NCBI RefSeq assembly: GCF_023074055.1
Contig: NZ_JADPKR010000053.1
Location: 62,001 to 126,000 of the forward strand
Length of the DNA: 64,000 nt
Direction of reading: 5' to 3'
DNA from: Bradyrhizobium sp. 141
GTDB taxonomy: Bacteria; Pseudomonadota; Alphaproteobacteria; Rhizobiales; Xanthobacteraceae
A model generated the notes under the pieces. The model saw only the letters and a list, made by a program, of their open reading frames with translations, made no database searches and had not been told where the DNA came from. A program made the translations under genes and the position numbers. Positions within the stretch are counted from its first letter, which is position 1, and the number at the start of each line of letters is the position of its first letter. Shown piece by piece: positions 46,166 through 54,259 of this stretch.

Positions 46166-46570
46166 ATGCCCATCATTCGATATTTTCTTTTTGCAGGCGC
46201 ATTCGTCATAGCGCTACTCTTCGTACTCGATCGCAATCTGCCGCCGCTTGCGACGGCGTCTGCGGCCCCGGATGTCGATCGAACAATCATTCGAATCCGT
46301 TCCGCCCACGCCCTCCCTGAAAAGATCATCTTGCACACGTCGACCGGCATTGCCGCCGCGGCAGCCTCGCCCCTGATTGCCGCCGATGCGCCAAGCCATG
46401 CCGCGAGCGACGCGTTGGCAATGGCTGAAACACCGAAGGCCGAGACGAAAATTGCGCCTGCAACTCGACGCGGCGCGACGCGCGCAGCCGGTCGCCGCTC
46501 AAATCGCACAGCGCGCTCGGCGTCCTCGCGTCGACCGTTCGAGCGCCAGGTGATGGTCGGGGCATTCTGA
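46166..46570 (+). CDS. hypothetical secreted/anchored basic protein
   Basis: 134 residues. N-terminal hydrophobic segment (RYFLFAGAFVIALLFVLDR, about 5-23) acts as signal or anchor. VDRTIIRIRSAHALPEKIILHT is the most structured part. The C-terminal third is Arg/Ala/Ser-rich (RRGATRAAGRRSNRTARSAS) and disordered, possibly nucleic-acid or polyanion binding. Start signal is weak. No family recognised. It sits between the DUF1236 and Gly/Ser-rich genes on the same strand. Confidence 0.6.
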   Translation: MPIIRYFLFAGAFVIALLFVLDRNLPPLATASAAPDVDRTIIRIRSAHALPEKIILHTSTGIAAAAASPLIAADAPSHAASDALAMAETPKAETKIAPATRRGATRAAGRRSNRTARSASSRRPFERQVMVGAF

Positions 46571-46797
46571 GAGCTGCCGGCATCGCGTGATTGCGACGCA
46601 AGAGACGACAGGGCTTCGTGCAGATGAATACTGGATGAATGGATGCGATGTGCGCCCGCGCGTTGCGCGCGCGGAACTTCGCGGCAGCGTGAAGAGAACG
46701 CGTCAACGTGCCCGACCTAAGGAACGCTCGGGCGATTGCCAATTTATCCCGTGCCTGATCTGGCGCTTTTGTTTTGGAAACTAATGGAGGAACGGAC

Positions 46798-47316
46798 ATG
46801 AGGATCCTGAAGCTTTCTGCGGCTGCGGCCGCGCTGCTGGCCGGCACGGCGCTCGCCGTTGCGCAATCGAGCTCGACCGTCGGCACCGGCGGTTCTTCGG
46901 CCGGCGGCGGCACGAGCAACTCGACGGTCGGTACCGGCGGCTCCTCGGCTGGCGGCAGCGGCTCGGGCTCTGCCTCGACGCTCGGCACCGGCGGCTCGTC
47001 GGCGGGCGGCGGCACCAGCAGCTCGAGCGTGGGCACGGGCGGTTCGGCGGCCGGCAGCGGCTCGGGTAGCGGCTCGGCTTCGACACTCGGCACTGGTGGC
47101 TCATCCGCGGGCGGCGGCAAGAGCTCGTCTAGCGTCGGTACCGGCGGCTCTGCGGCAGGTTCGGGCTCCAACTCAGCATCGACGCTCGGCACGGGCGGCT
47201 CGTCAGCCGGTGACGGCAAGAGCGGCTCGACCGTCGGCGCGGCCGGCTCGTCAGCGGGTCATGCCAGCGACAGAGGCATGGAAAAAGGCAAGGGCCACCA
47301 CAAGGACAAGAATTGA
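46798..47316 (+). CDS. secreted Gly/Ser-rich repeat protein 1
   Basis: 172 residues: signal peptide 1-23 (LSAAAAALLAGTALAVAQ), then about eight imperfect 16-19-residue repeats built on S-(T/S)-(V/L)-GTGGSSAGGG, alternating STLGTGGSSAGGG and SSVGTGGSAAGSG types, and a basic-acidic tail (GMEKGKGHHKDKN). Composition is Gly, Ser, Thr and Ala with no charges in the repeats, like a flexible surface or matrix polypeptide. ATG at 46798 follows GGAGG. First of three same-strand genes of similar composition; the repeat DNA could expand or contract by slippage. Confidence 0.75.
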   Translation: MRILKLSAAAAALLAGTALAVAQSSSTVGTGGSSAGGGTSNSTVGTGGSSAGGSGSGSASTLGTGGSSAGGGTSSSSVGTGGSAAGSGSGSGSASTLGTGGSSAGGGKSSSSVGTGGSAAGSGSNSASTLGTGGSSAGDGKSGSTVGAAGSSAGHASDRGMEKGKGHHKDKN

Positions 47317-47327
47317 TGCCTTGAACG

Positions 47328-47351
47328 AGGAGCGGCAGCGATGCCGCTCCT
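47328..47351 (+). terminator. intercistronic hairpin
   Basis: AGGAGCGGCA-GCGA-TGCCGCTCCT, 10-bp perfect stem, 25 bp before the next ATG and followed by TCGTCTTTG. Likely partial terminator or mRNA stabiliser between secreted protein genes 1 and 2. Confidence 0.6.
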
Positions 47352-47376
47352 TCGTCTTTGTTGGAGGAGAACTCGC

Positions 47377-47730
47377 ATGAACAGATCAATCATTGCGATC
47401 GCAGCGTTGGCCCTGATGGGTGGCGCTGCTCAGGCAGCAACCATGGAAAAGACCGGCAAGACGGCATCGGGCGAGACCTGCAAGGTCACGGTCGAAAAAC
47501 ACGCCGACGGCAGCATCACCGCTGCCGGCGCATCGCGTTCCGGCACGACCGGATCGACGTCGTCGAGCGGTTCGCTTTCGAGCTCGAGCTCGGCAGGCGG
47601 ATCATCGGTGCATGTGCAGGCCGGCGGCGGCAACGTCTCGAGCTCCTCGTCGACAGCGGGCGGGCCTGGCTCCACCAGCGCCAGCACCATCACCGTCAAC
47701 GGCTGCACGATCTCGACGTCGTCGCCCTGA
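47377..47730 (+). CDS. secreted Gly/Ser-rich protein 2
   Basis: 117 residues. Signal peptide 1-20 (RSIIAIAALALMGGAAQA). A short folded-looking N-terminal part MEKTGKTASGETCKVTVEKHADGS holds one Cys, then a Ser/Gly stretch, then TITVNGCTISTSSP with a second Cys; the two could pair. ATG at 47377 follows GGAGGAG. It lies between two similar low-complexity secreted proteins. Function unknown. Confidence 0.72.
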   Translation: MNRSIIAIAALALMGGAAQAATMEKTGKTASGETCKVTVEKHADGSITAAGASRSGTTGSTSSSGSLSSSSSAGGSSVHVQAGGGNVSSSSSTAGGPGSTSASTITVNGCTISTSSP

Positions 47731-47751
47731 ATTCATAGAGAGGATTGAGAC

Positions 47752-48180
47752 ATGAGAACTCTACTCACGACCTCGGCGGTCGCGCTTCTGCTTGCTGCCG
47801 CCTCGCCAGTTGCCGCACAGACCAGCATCACCGGCGGAAGCGGCGGCTCGGGCGCAGCCGGCGGCACCTCCGCTTCCACGGTCGGTACGGGCGGCACATC
47901 CACCTCGGCGACGGGCAACACCGGCTCGTCGATCGCGGCCGGCGGAAGCGCCGCGGCCGCCAACGGCAAGGCCCGGACCGGCGTCAGCACGAACAAGGGT
48001 AACGGCCCGGTGTTGAATTCCAACGCCCGCGCGCAGGCCCATGAGGGCGGCACGTTTAGCCGCTCGCACACGCGCACCAAGGTCAAGGCCGGCGAAGAGG
48101 TCGGTTCGACCACCAAGACGATGTCGCATGTGCCGGGCTCGAAGCCGGCCATGTCGACCACGTCAACGACGGCGCGCTAA
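47752..48180 (+). CDS. secreted Gly/Ser-rich protein 3
   Basis: 142 residues. Signal peptide 1-22 (LLTTSAVALLLAAASPVAAQ). The first mature part has SITGGSGGSGAAGGTSASTVGTGG (in parts: GGSGGSGAAGG, STVGTGG), sharing the STVGTGG unit of protein 1. The second half is different: GKARTGVSTNKGNGPVLNSN and FSRSHTRTKVKAGEEVGST, basic and probably structured. It starts 21 bp after gene 2 and ends the cluster at a terminator. Confidence 0.72.
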   Translation: MRTLLTTSAVALLLAAASPVAAQTSITGGSGGSGAAGGTSASTVGTGGTSTSATGNTGSSIAAGGSAAAANGKARTGVSTNKGNGPVLNSNARAQAHEGGTFSRSHTRTKVKAGEEVGSTTKTMSHVPGSKPAMSTTSTTAR

Positions 48181-48192
48181 TCCTGACGACCT

Positions 48193-48215
48193 GCTGCCCG
48201 GCTTACCCGGGCAGC
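48193..48215 (+). terminator. terminator ending the Gly/Ser-rich gene cluster
   Basis: GCTGCCCGG / CCGGGCAGC with a 5-nt loop, followed by TCTTCTCC, 12 bp after the stop codon of the third gene. Confidence 0.65.
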
Positions 48216-48233
48216 TCTTCTCCGTGGTCCGGT

Positions 48234-48692
48234 TCAGCCGCCCCTCAGGCTGTGGCTGATCCGCGTGACAAGTCGATCCCATTGCCGCTTCTCGGCCGCC
48301 GGATAATTGACCAGCACGCAGTGCACATAGCCCCGCGAGAAGTTACAGCGGTCGTACCAGATTGTGCCGCGCTTGATGCTGGAAACCACGAAGAAATCGG
48401 ACGCAATCCGCTTGTAGATGATCCCGGACGGGGGATTCTTCCTGGCCAGAAATTCAGCCGGCGAAAGACCCTGCCGGTTGGCAACAGCCTGGACGGTGAG
48501 ATCGGCCCTGCCGTCGGACGTACGAAATTGCTGGCCGTAGCCGTCGGGTTTGCCGGCCATCTCCGTGAAAACCGAGACGGGAACGTCGACCGAGGTGCCT
48601 GACTCCGGAATCCGGTAGCTGGTCCAGCTGTCGGCCCGGGCAACGGACAAGGTGGCAGACAGCGCAATGACGGCAACAGTGATCGTCTTCAT
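48234..48692 (-). CDS. hypothetical secreted protein
   Basis: 152 residues with signal peptide 1-20 (TITVAVIALSATLSVARA). The mature domain has WTSYRIPESGTSVDVPVSVFTE and DGYGQQFRTSDGRADLTVQA, a beta-rich pattern, and WYDRCNFSRGYVHCVLVNYP with two Cys likely disulfide-bonded. Similar proteins are frequent in Bradyrhizobium (from memory) but unassigned. Leftward, 10 bp downstream of the small gene at 48703, so possibly co-transcribed from the same stress promoter. Confidence 0.68.
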   Translation of the reverse strand: MKTITVAVIALSATLSVARADSWTSYRIPESGTSVDVPVSVFTEMAGKPDGYGQQFRTSDGRADLTVQAVANRQGLSPAEFLARKNPPSGIIYKRIASDFFVVSSIKRGTIWYDRCNFSRGYVHCVLVNYPAAEKRQWDRLVTRISHSLRGG

Positions 48693-48702
48693 GCGGGCCT
48701 CA

Positions 48703-48921
48703 TCATTTGCGCGGCGCCAGTTGCAGCTCCATCAGGGCGATCCGCTGCAAAGTCGCGACATCGCGCTCGCCTGCACCAGCCGTGCGCAGAATGGATTCGG
48801 CGAGGGCGTTGACGTGCGAAGAGTGCACGGGCTCCGGCAACGTGGCAACCGCAGCTTCTAGAGCGGTGGTCATGAGCTCGACCACCTCAGGGGAGAACTC
48901 GGTGTTGGAAAGGTTCTTCAT
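48703..48921 (-). CDS. 72-residue hypothetical protein under an EcfG promoter
   Basis: Soluble helical protein: FSPEVVELMTTALEAAVATLPEPVHSSHVNALAESILRTAGAGERD (in parts: SPEVVELMTTALEAAV, LPEPVHSSHVNALAESIL) and ATLQRIALMELQ. The LPEPVHSSHV segment is distinctive. ATG at 48921; weak Shine-Dalgarno. A perfect GGAAC-N16-CGTT promoter ends 31 bp upstream, so it belongs to the general stress regulon. No function known. Confidence 0.72.
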   Translation of the reverse strand: MKNLSNTEFSPEVVELMTTALEAAVATLPEPVHSSHVNALAESILRTAGAGERDVATLQRIALMELQLAPRK

Positions 48922-48952
48922 GGCGTGCGTCGGCCTCTGCGGGCCGCTGTTC

Positions 48953-48977
48953 AACGCCGGGAAAAAATGGAAGTTCC
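48953..48977 (-). promoter_or_regulatory. EcfG-type general stress promoter (72-aa gene)
   Basis: Minus strand GGAAC (48977-48973), 16-bp spacer, CGTT (48956-48953), 31 bp from the ATG at 48921. Exact match to the EcfG consensus. Confidence 0.7.
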
Positions 48978-49030
48978 TGGATGGGCGCGCGACCTGAGAG
49001 CCGCGTCGGGACCACTGGCGCTCCGCCAGC

Positions 49031-50590
49031 CTACGTCACGGGCTGGTACCGCGTCAGCTGCTCGAACTCGGCCTCCTCGCTGGCGACGGCCTGCATTCTC
49101 ACATGGCTGCCGATGACCAGGCCAGTGAGCGAGAGCATGAGTCCGAGCGCCAGCGGCGCGAACAAGGCCTCTTCCTGAAACAATCCGTTGAGCAGCACGA
49201 CCATGACGCCGAAGCCGGCGAGACCCTGCGTCAGATATCCTGACGACGCGTACAGGCGCCAGGCCTTGAGCGCCATCGCGAAATAGAAGGCAAGCGGCAC
49301 GAAGGCGGCGATGCCCATCTGGTACAGCAGCACGCCGATCGCGCTTTCGACCGCGCCATCGATCGTTCCGGCCGCCTGCGCGGCACTCCAGTCGATGGAG
49401 AAATAGCTGTCCGACAGATTGCCGCCGACGCCGAGGCCCCGGCCGAACGGTCTCTCCACGAATCCGTTCAGGCCGCCCATGAGGCCGATGACGTGATAGT
49501 CGCCGATCTGTAAGCCGACGCGGATCGCCAGAACCGCAAAGGCGATCAGGCCGAGGAAGCCGAGCAGCAGCGTCACCACCGCGCCGAGCAGCCGGGTCGA
49601 GACCCAGGCCGCGACCACGAAGACCACGACGATGAGCGCTCCCTTCACGCTGCAAAACACCAGGAGCGGCAGCGCCGCAAGGGCCAGCAGCGGCCGTCCC
49701 ACCGAGAACAGGAACAGGCCGAGAAAGCCGATCCCGTAGGCGAAGCTGATCGGGTGCATGTTCGGGCCGTGGATGCGCAGCATCTTCGACAGGCCGAACC
49801 CTTCGAGCAGGGGCGTGTTCAGGAAGTCGAAGCTGAAACGATCCTTGAGATCGACGGGCACGTTGCCGGTGGCCCTCATCTGGGCTTCCCAGACGCCTGA
49901 GTGTGTCGCCTTGAGCTCGTCGAAACCCCAGAACGCGTATCCGTTGGTGACGGCGAGCCAAAAATCGCGGAAGGCGAGCTCGACGTAGCCGCACACCATG
50001 AGGATGACCGCGAGCGTCACCAGGAAGGGCGTGATGCGCACCTCATAGGTCGCGGCTGTCAAAAGCGACAGCTGGAACAGGAACAGCGGCATCACGATAT
50101 TGCGCAGATAAACCGCCGCAGGCTGTCCGTCCTGGATGAAGCCGATCGCGAAATACAGCGACACCACGGCCAGGGTGACGACGCCCCAGCGCATGATCCG
50201 GTTCACCTCAGCCGATTGATTCCTCTGGCCCAGCACGTAGAGGCCCAACGTCGCCAGCCACATGATGGAGCAGACGAGGAAATTGTAGCCCTTGATGAAG
50301 TCGAGATCGGACGGCAGCGGGACCAGCGGCGACAGGATCGAGACGAACAGATTCTGGAAGAACAGAACGAAGATCGCGATGGCGGGCGCGTAGGTCGGGA
50401 CCGCCACGACGATGGCGATGCCGACGAGGACCACGACGGCAATGCCCAACGCCGGATTGGCGAGGTGAAGGACCGGCGCAAAGCCGATCGTCGCCACGGC
50501 GATGCAGAAGGTCAGGACCAGTTCGCGCCAGGCCGGCGGCGATGCCTCGGCCTGCACGGTCTGAACCTGAGGTGAGGACCCGGCGCTCAT
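49031..50590 (-). CDS. Wzy/O-antigen-ligase-like polysaccharide polymerase
   Basis: 519-residue polytopic inner-membrane protein with about 12 spans, in an exopolysaccharide gene context. A large periplasmic loop lies at about 208-270 (FWGFDELKATHSGVWEAQM), then IHGPNMHPISFAYGIGFLG, and a second loop at about 365-400 with RPFGRGLGVGGNLSDSYFS, the Arg/Gly-rich pattern of Wzy/WaaL proteins. The ATG at 50590 follows AAAGGACG; a TTG one codon earlier is unlikely. Downstream of the GH5 hydrolase and Wzz genes on the same strand. It probably polymerises a repeat unit assembled by glycosyltransferases encoded elsewhere. Confidence 0.8.
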   Translation of the reverse strand: MSAGSSPQVQTVQAEASPPAWRELVLTFCIAVATIGFAPVLHLANPALGIAVVVLVGIAIVVAVPTYAPAIAIFVLFFQNLFVSILSPLVPLPSDLDFIKGYNFLVCSIMWLATLGLYVLGQRNQSAEVNRIMRWGVVTLAVVSLYFAIGFIQDGQPAAVYLRNIVMPLFLFQLSLLTAATYEVRITPFLVTLAVILMVCGYVELAFRDFWLAVTNGYAFWGFDELKATHSGVWEAQMRATGNVPVDLKDRFSFDFLNTPLLEGFGLSKMLRIHGPNMHPISFAYGIGFLGLFLFSVGRPLLALAALPLLVFCSVKGALIVVVFVVAAWVSTRLLGAVVTLLLGFLGLIAFAVLAIRVGLQIGDYHVIGLMGGLNGFVERPFGRGLGVGGNLSDSYFSIDWSAAQAAGTIDGAVESAIGVLLYQMGIAAFVPLAFYFAMALKAWRLYASSGYLTQGLAGFGVMVVLLNGLFQEEALFAPLALGLMLSLTGLVIGSHVRMQAVASEEAEFEQLTRYQPVT

Positions 50591-50675
50591 CAATCGTCCT
50601 TTGGCATCGCGCGGGGGGCACGATAGCGGGGCGATGTGTAAGGATTCGTTAACGATAGCGGAACGCGATGAGAGG

Positions 50676-51818
50676 TCAGCGCCGGCCGGGCCGGGTCGCG
50701 CCGCCGAGCAGCGCCCGCATCACGTCGGGATCGGGCTTGCCGGTGCTGCGGTCGACGAGGCCAAAACCCTGCGCCAGCTCCCAATGCGCCCAGCCCCAGC
50801 AATGGTCGCGGGCATAGGCAGTCACTTCCGCCAGCCAGCGCACCCGGCTCTGTCTGGGCGCGCCGGCTTTCAACACGCCGAATTCGTTGACGATGATCGG
50901 CCGCGCAAATTGCTGCTGCCATTGAAGCGCGGGCGCGAGCCAGCGATCGGCCCCCGGCCTGTCCTTGGCGGCGGCAATCGCAACGTCGAGCATGCCGAGC
51001 GCCTTGGTCGCGCCCCTCGCCTGCAAATCCTGGCGCATTGCCTGAACTTTGGGATCGCCGGCGTTGATCGGATAAGGCAGATCGATGATGTCGTGCAGCG
51101 GATCCTGTGCATCCCAATGGGCCTGATGGGTGAACACCATCGGATCATAGAAGTGGATGGCATAGACGATATCGGGATCCGGCAGGGGCCGGAACCGTGG
51201 CAGCGAGTCCGCGCGCTGCCAGTTGACCGGACCGACAACGAGGGTTGTCTTGGGAAGCAATCCGCGCACGAAGGCGGCGAGCGCCTCGACCTGGGCTTGC
51301 CATTTGTCGGCGTCGATATCGGGCTCGTTGAGCAGCTCGGCGAAGATGCGATCGGCCGGATAGGAGCGTATGACCTCTGCAAGTCCGCTCCAGGCCTCCT
51401 GCATCTGCCCCAGCGCCGCGTCCGGATCCTCCTTGTGCAGGCGATTGAAGCGCTCGCCGGGATGAAGATCGACCGACGTGGAATAGCCGAGCGCGGTGAG
51501 CTGCTTCAGCGCCTGGTCGAGCACGCGCAGCGTCTCGTCGCGCTCAGCCTTCGCTGCGAAACGAGGCATCAGGCGCTCTGCCGGCACCGGAAGGCGGACA
51601 TGGCTCATTCCCGCCTTGCGCAGCTGCTGCAGCAATTCGCGGCTCGGGGCCGCGCCATTGATCCAGCCGTCGGCATTGAAGCCGCGGGACAGCGCGGCAA
51701 GCCGGTTCGGCGCGACGGTCTGCGGCAAAGGCACACAATCGTTGGCGAAGACGGGAGGGCCGAACAAGATCGACAGGAGCATCGCCGCGGCCAGCAGACG
51801 ACGGCGCGACGCTGTCAT
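50676..51818 (-). CDS. glycoside hydrolase family 5 (cellulase-like)
   Basis: Secreted TIM-barrel endoglycanase of 380 residues, signal peptide 1-26 (RRRLLAAAMLLSILFGPPVFA). Catalytic glutamates: acid/base in AELLNEPDID, nucleophile in IIVNEFGVL; VDLHPGERFNRL and YAIHFYDPMVFTHQ supply the conserved His. In polysaccharide loci such enzymes (ExsH/ExoK- or CelC-like in role) trim or release polymer. Begins 2 bp after the Wzz gene's stop, so tightly co-transcribed. ATG at 51818; a TTG two codons upstream is discounted. Confidence 0.88.
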   Translation of the reverse strand: MTASRRRLLAAAMLLSILFGPPVFANDCVPLPQTVAPNRLAALSRGFNADGWINGAAPSRELLQQLRKAGMSHVRLPVPAERLMPRFAAKAERDETLRVLDQALKQLTALGYSTSVDLHPGERFNRLHKEDPDAALGQMQEAWSGLAEVIRSYPADRIFAELLNEPDIDADKWQAQVEALAAFVRGLLPKTTLVVGPVNWQRADSLPRFRPLPDPDIVYAIHFYDPMVFTHQAHWDAQDPLHDIIDLPYPINAGDPKVQAMRQDLQARGATKALGMLDVAIAAAKDRPGADRWLAPALQWQQQFARPIIVNEFGVLKAGAPRQSRVRWLAEVTAYARDHCWGWAHWELAQGFGLVDRSTGKPDPDVMRALLGGATRPGRR

Positions 51819-51820
51819 CG

Positions 51821-53998
51821 TCAAACCGCAAGGCCCAATGCGCCACCCTCGGGGTGCGGCGCTTGCGAGCCTGCAGGTGCATGATTGACGACGAGACCGG
51901 TCGGCAAAGCGTCATACCTCGACAGCGCCGCGGTCACCCTGCGCATCGCCGCCGAACCGAGCTCGCCGGCGCGCGCCACCAGGACGATGAGATCCGCATG
52001 CGCCGCCAGCGCGATGGCGTCGGGCTGCAGGGCGAGATTTCCGGCATGGACGATGATCAGGTCGAACTCCGAGCGAATATCGTCCTCGGGACTCGCATCG
52101 GCCTTTCGGCCGGCACTCAGGAGCTCGTCGATCGACTGCAGTCCCGCCGTGGTCGAGCCGTCATTCCATTCGGTCACCGGAGGCTGGTGACCTGCAAATT
52201 CCGGCTGCAGCCGGATCAATACGCTCATCATGCCACGGTTCACGGCGGCGCGATTGAGGGAGCGCGCAACGGTGTTACCGCCGGCACTCTTGCCGACCGA
52301 CAACACGAGGGCGACCTTGCAACCGCGCACCGGGACGCGATCGATCCGCTCGAGCAGCGGCCGCAGATGGGCACCGAGATCGAGCTCGGCCGAGGCGGCG
52401 ATCGGTCTTTGCCAGACGGTGTTGGTGTTGGCTCCAGACGAAAGATCGGGGATGCGGGCCCAGACAGGAAGGCGCGGCATCGCCTCCGGCCGGCCCACGG
52501 CAGCGGCCGGAGGTTGGACTTGAGGCTGAACTTGAACCTGGACTTGGGGCTGAGCTTGCCGACCCTGCGTGTTCTCCACCGCGGCATGCACGGGAGCTTC
52601 GATGGGCGCAGACTGGTCGGACATGCTCGCCACAACCGCAATTGCAGCGGTCGACGTCAGCAGCGAGCCGATCGCCAGCGCCGCCAGCAGCAGAGCGAGC
52701 GGCGGACGCGTCGAACGCAGCGGCGGAATGGCGGGCGAAGCGATCTTGGTTTGGGACGCCTGCAGCTGACGCTGCTCGTTGGTGGTCTTGAACCGCGACA
52801 GGAACTGCTCGTAGATGTTCCTGTTGGCGTCGGCGTCGCGCTGCAGCTCCTGCAGCTTCACCAGCGCCTGCCCGTCGACCAGCATCTGCGTCTCGACCGC
52901 CTTGAGCTGCTTTTCCAGCGCGTTCTGCTGCTCCAGCTGCGCTTCATATTCCGACTTGGCCGTGTCGATGTTCTTCTTCCGCTCGACCTCGATCTGACGG
53001 TTGATATCGGCCAGCTGGCTGTAGGAGATCGCGAGGTCGGGATGGCGCTCGCCGTACACCGCCTTCTTCTGCGCGATCTGGTCATTCAGGGTCGAGCGCT
53101 GCGCCCGCAGCATGCTCAGCAGGTCCTGCTTCACCGGCCCTTCGACATTGGCCTTGAGATCGCGCTGCACCTGCTCGTAGCGCGCCTTGGCTTCCTCGGT
53201 GCGCAGACGTGCGGCGGAGACCTGCTGATTGAGATCAGTCACCCGCAATTGCTGTGTGGTCGAATCCTTGCCGGCATTGAGAATCTTGTGCTCGAGCCTG
53301 AAGGCGGCGACGGCGTCTTCCGAGGCGCGCAGGCGCTCGTTCAACGTCTTCAGCCGGTCCTTGAGCCAGTCGGCGGCCTCGTCCGTGGCCTCGGTGCGGA
53401 CGCGGCCCTGGCTGGCGACGAACGCCTCGGCGATGGCGTTGGCATAGTAAGCGGCCCGCTCGGGGCGGTTCGAGGTGAAGGAAACCGCAATGACGTAGGT
53501 GAGCCCGCGGCGCGTGATCTCGAGGCGGCTGCGGAATTTTTCGAGCAGGCGCGTCATGTCGGTATGACCACCCGATATATCATCGTCATCAGCAATCTTG
53601 AGCTGCTCGATCAGGGGGCGGAGAAAGCCGTCCGATTTGGCGATCTCGATCTGGCTCTGAAGCGCCGCGGCGTCCTGGCCGATGCCCGGCAAAACGTCCT
53701 GCTCCGTGGTGACACGCAGCTCCCGGGGATCGAGCACGACCAGGGCCGTCGCGGCATACCGGACCGGCAGAAACATGAGAACGACGACGCCGAGGGCGAA
53801 CAGCGCCAGTGCCAGCGTCAGAATGCGCCGACCGTTCTCGCGCAGGAAAGAGAGTGCTCCGGAAACCGTCAGCGATCCCTTGATCAGCGCCGGCGCGGCA
53901 CCATCGGGTTTCGTCCGCGCAGCCCGCGGCGCTTCCCACGAAGCCGCTGGCTCCGTCGGGGCGATGCTTCGCGGAGATGGGCGGCTACCGAACGCCAT
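51821..53998 (-). CDS. Wzz-type exopolysaccharide chain-length protein with a degenerate BY-kinase domain
   Basis: 725-residue inner-membrane protein. Spans at about 58-80 and 433-458 flank a periplasmic Wzz/GNVR coiled-coil region (210-400; VYGERHPDLAISYSQL). The C-terminal about 555-715 has the fold of a bacterial tyrosine kinase but the P-loop is LSVGKSAGGNTVA instead of a GxxxxGK(S/T) motif and there is no Tyr-rich tail (ends EGGALGLAV). Walker-B-like FDLIIVHAG ends in His, not Asp. A Val/Gln/Pro repeat (PQVQVQVQPQVQPP, 484-497) links the domains. It probably regulates polymer length without kinase activity. First gene of the wzz-GH5-polymerase operon. Confidence 0.86.
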   Translation of the reverse strand: MAFGSRPSPRSIAPTEPAASWEAPRAARTKPDGAAPALIKGSLTVSGALSFLRENGRRILTLALALFALGVVVLMFLPVRYAATALVVLDPRELRVTTEQDVLPGIGQDAAALQSQIEIAKSDGFLRPLIEQLKIADDDDISGGHTDMTRLLEKFRSRLEITRRGLTYVIAVSFTSNRPERAAYYANAIAEAFVASQGRVRTEATDEAADWLKDRLKTLNERLRASEDAVAAFRLEHKILNAGKDSTTQQLRVTDLNQQVSAARLRTEEAKARYEQVQRDLKANVEGPVKQDLLSMLRAQRSTLNDQIAQKKAVYGERHPDLAISYSQLADINRQIEVERKKNIDTAKSEYEAQLEQQNALEKQLKAVETQMLVDGQALVKLQELQRDADANRNIYEQFLSRFKTTNEQRQLQASQTKIASPAIPPLRSTRPPLALLLAALAIGSLLTSTAAIAVVASMSDQSAPIEAPVHAAVENTQGRQAQPQVQVQVQPQVQPPAAAVGRPEAMPRLPVWARIPDLSSGANTNTVWQRPIAASAELDLGAHLRPLLERIDRVPVRGCKVALVLSVGKSAGGNTVARSLNRAAVNRGMMSVLIRLQPEFAGHQPPVTEWNDGSTTAGLQSIDELLSAGRKADASPEDDIRSEFDLIIVHAGNLALQPDAIALAAHADLIVLVARAGELGSAAMRRVTAALSRYDALPTGLVVNHAPAGSQAPHPEGGALGLAV

Positions 53999-54259
53999 GG
54001 GCTCGACTCGAAATCAACTGACAGTCACAGTTCAGAGGCTTGCGACACCGTAAATATCCATGGTTAACCGGCGGTTACGGCCGGCGCGCGAAGCCGTCAT
54101 GACGTGCGGCCTGGCCACGCCGGCAACAGCGGCGCAATCGCAGATGCCGAAAGGCCTGCGAACGGCCCCGTTCAGGCTGAAAAGAACGGCTTGGATGGTC
54201 TGCGCGCCGGACTTGCGGCGCCGGCGGCCTCGACCAGGCTTGCGACCTCGTCGCCGCGC

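Noticed and set aside
46326..47219. 297-codon minus-strand frame rich in PPADEPPVP repeats
   Set aside because: Complement of the Gly/Ser repeats; a repeat-driven shadow with no ribosome site.
46870..47260. Tandem DNA repeats considered as a CRISPR-like array
   Set aside because: The repeats are in phase, coding for Gly/Ser units, and there are no unique spacers of constant length.
51854..54067. 737-codon plus-strand open frame
   Set aside because: Antisense to the Wzz gene; Arg/Gly/Leu-rich without recognisable features or start signal.
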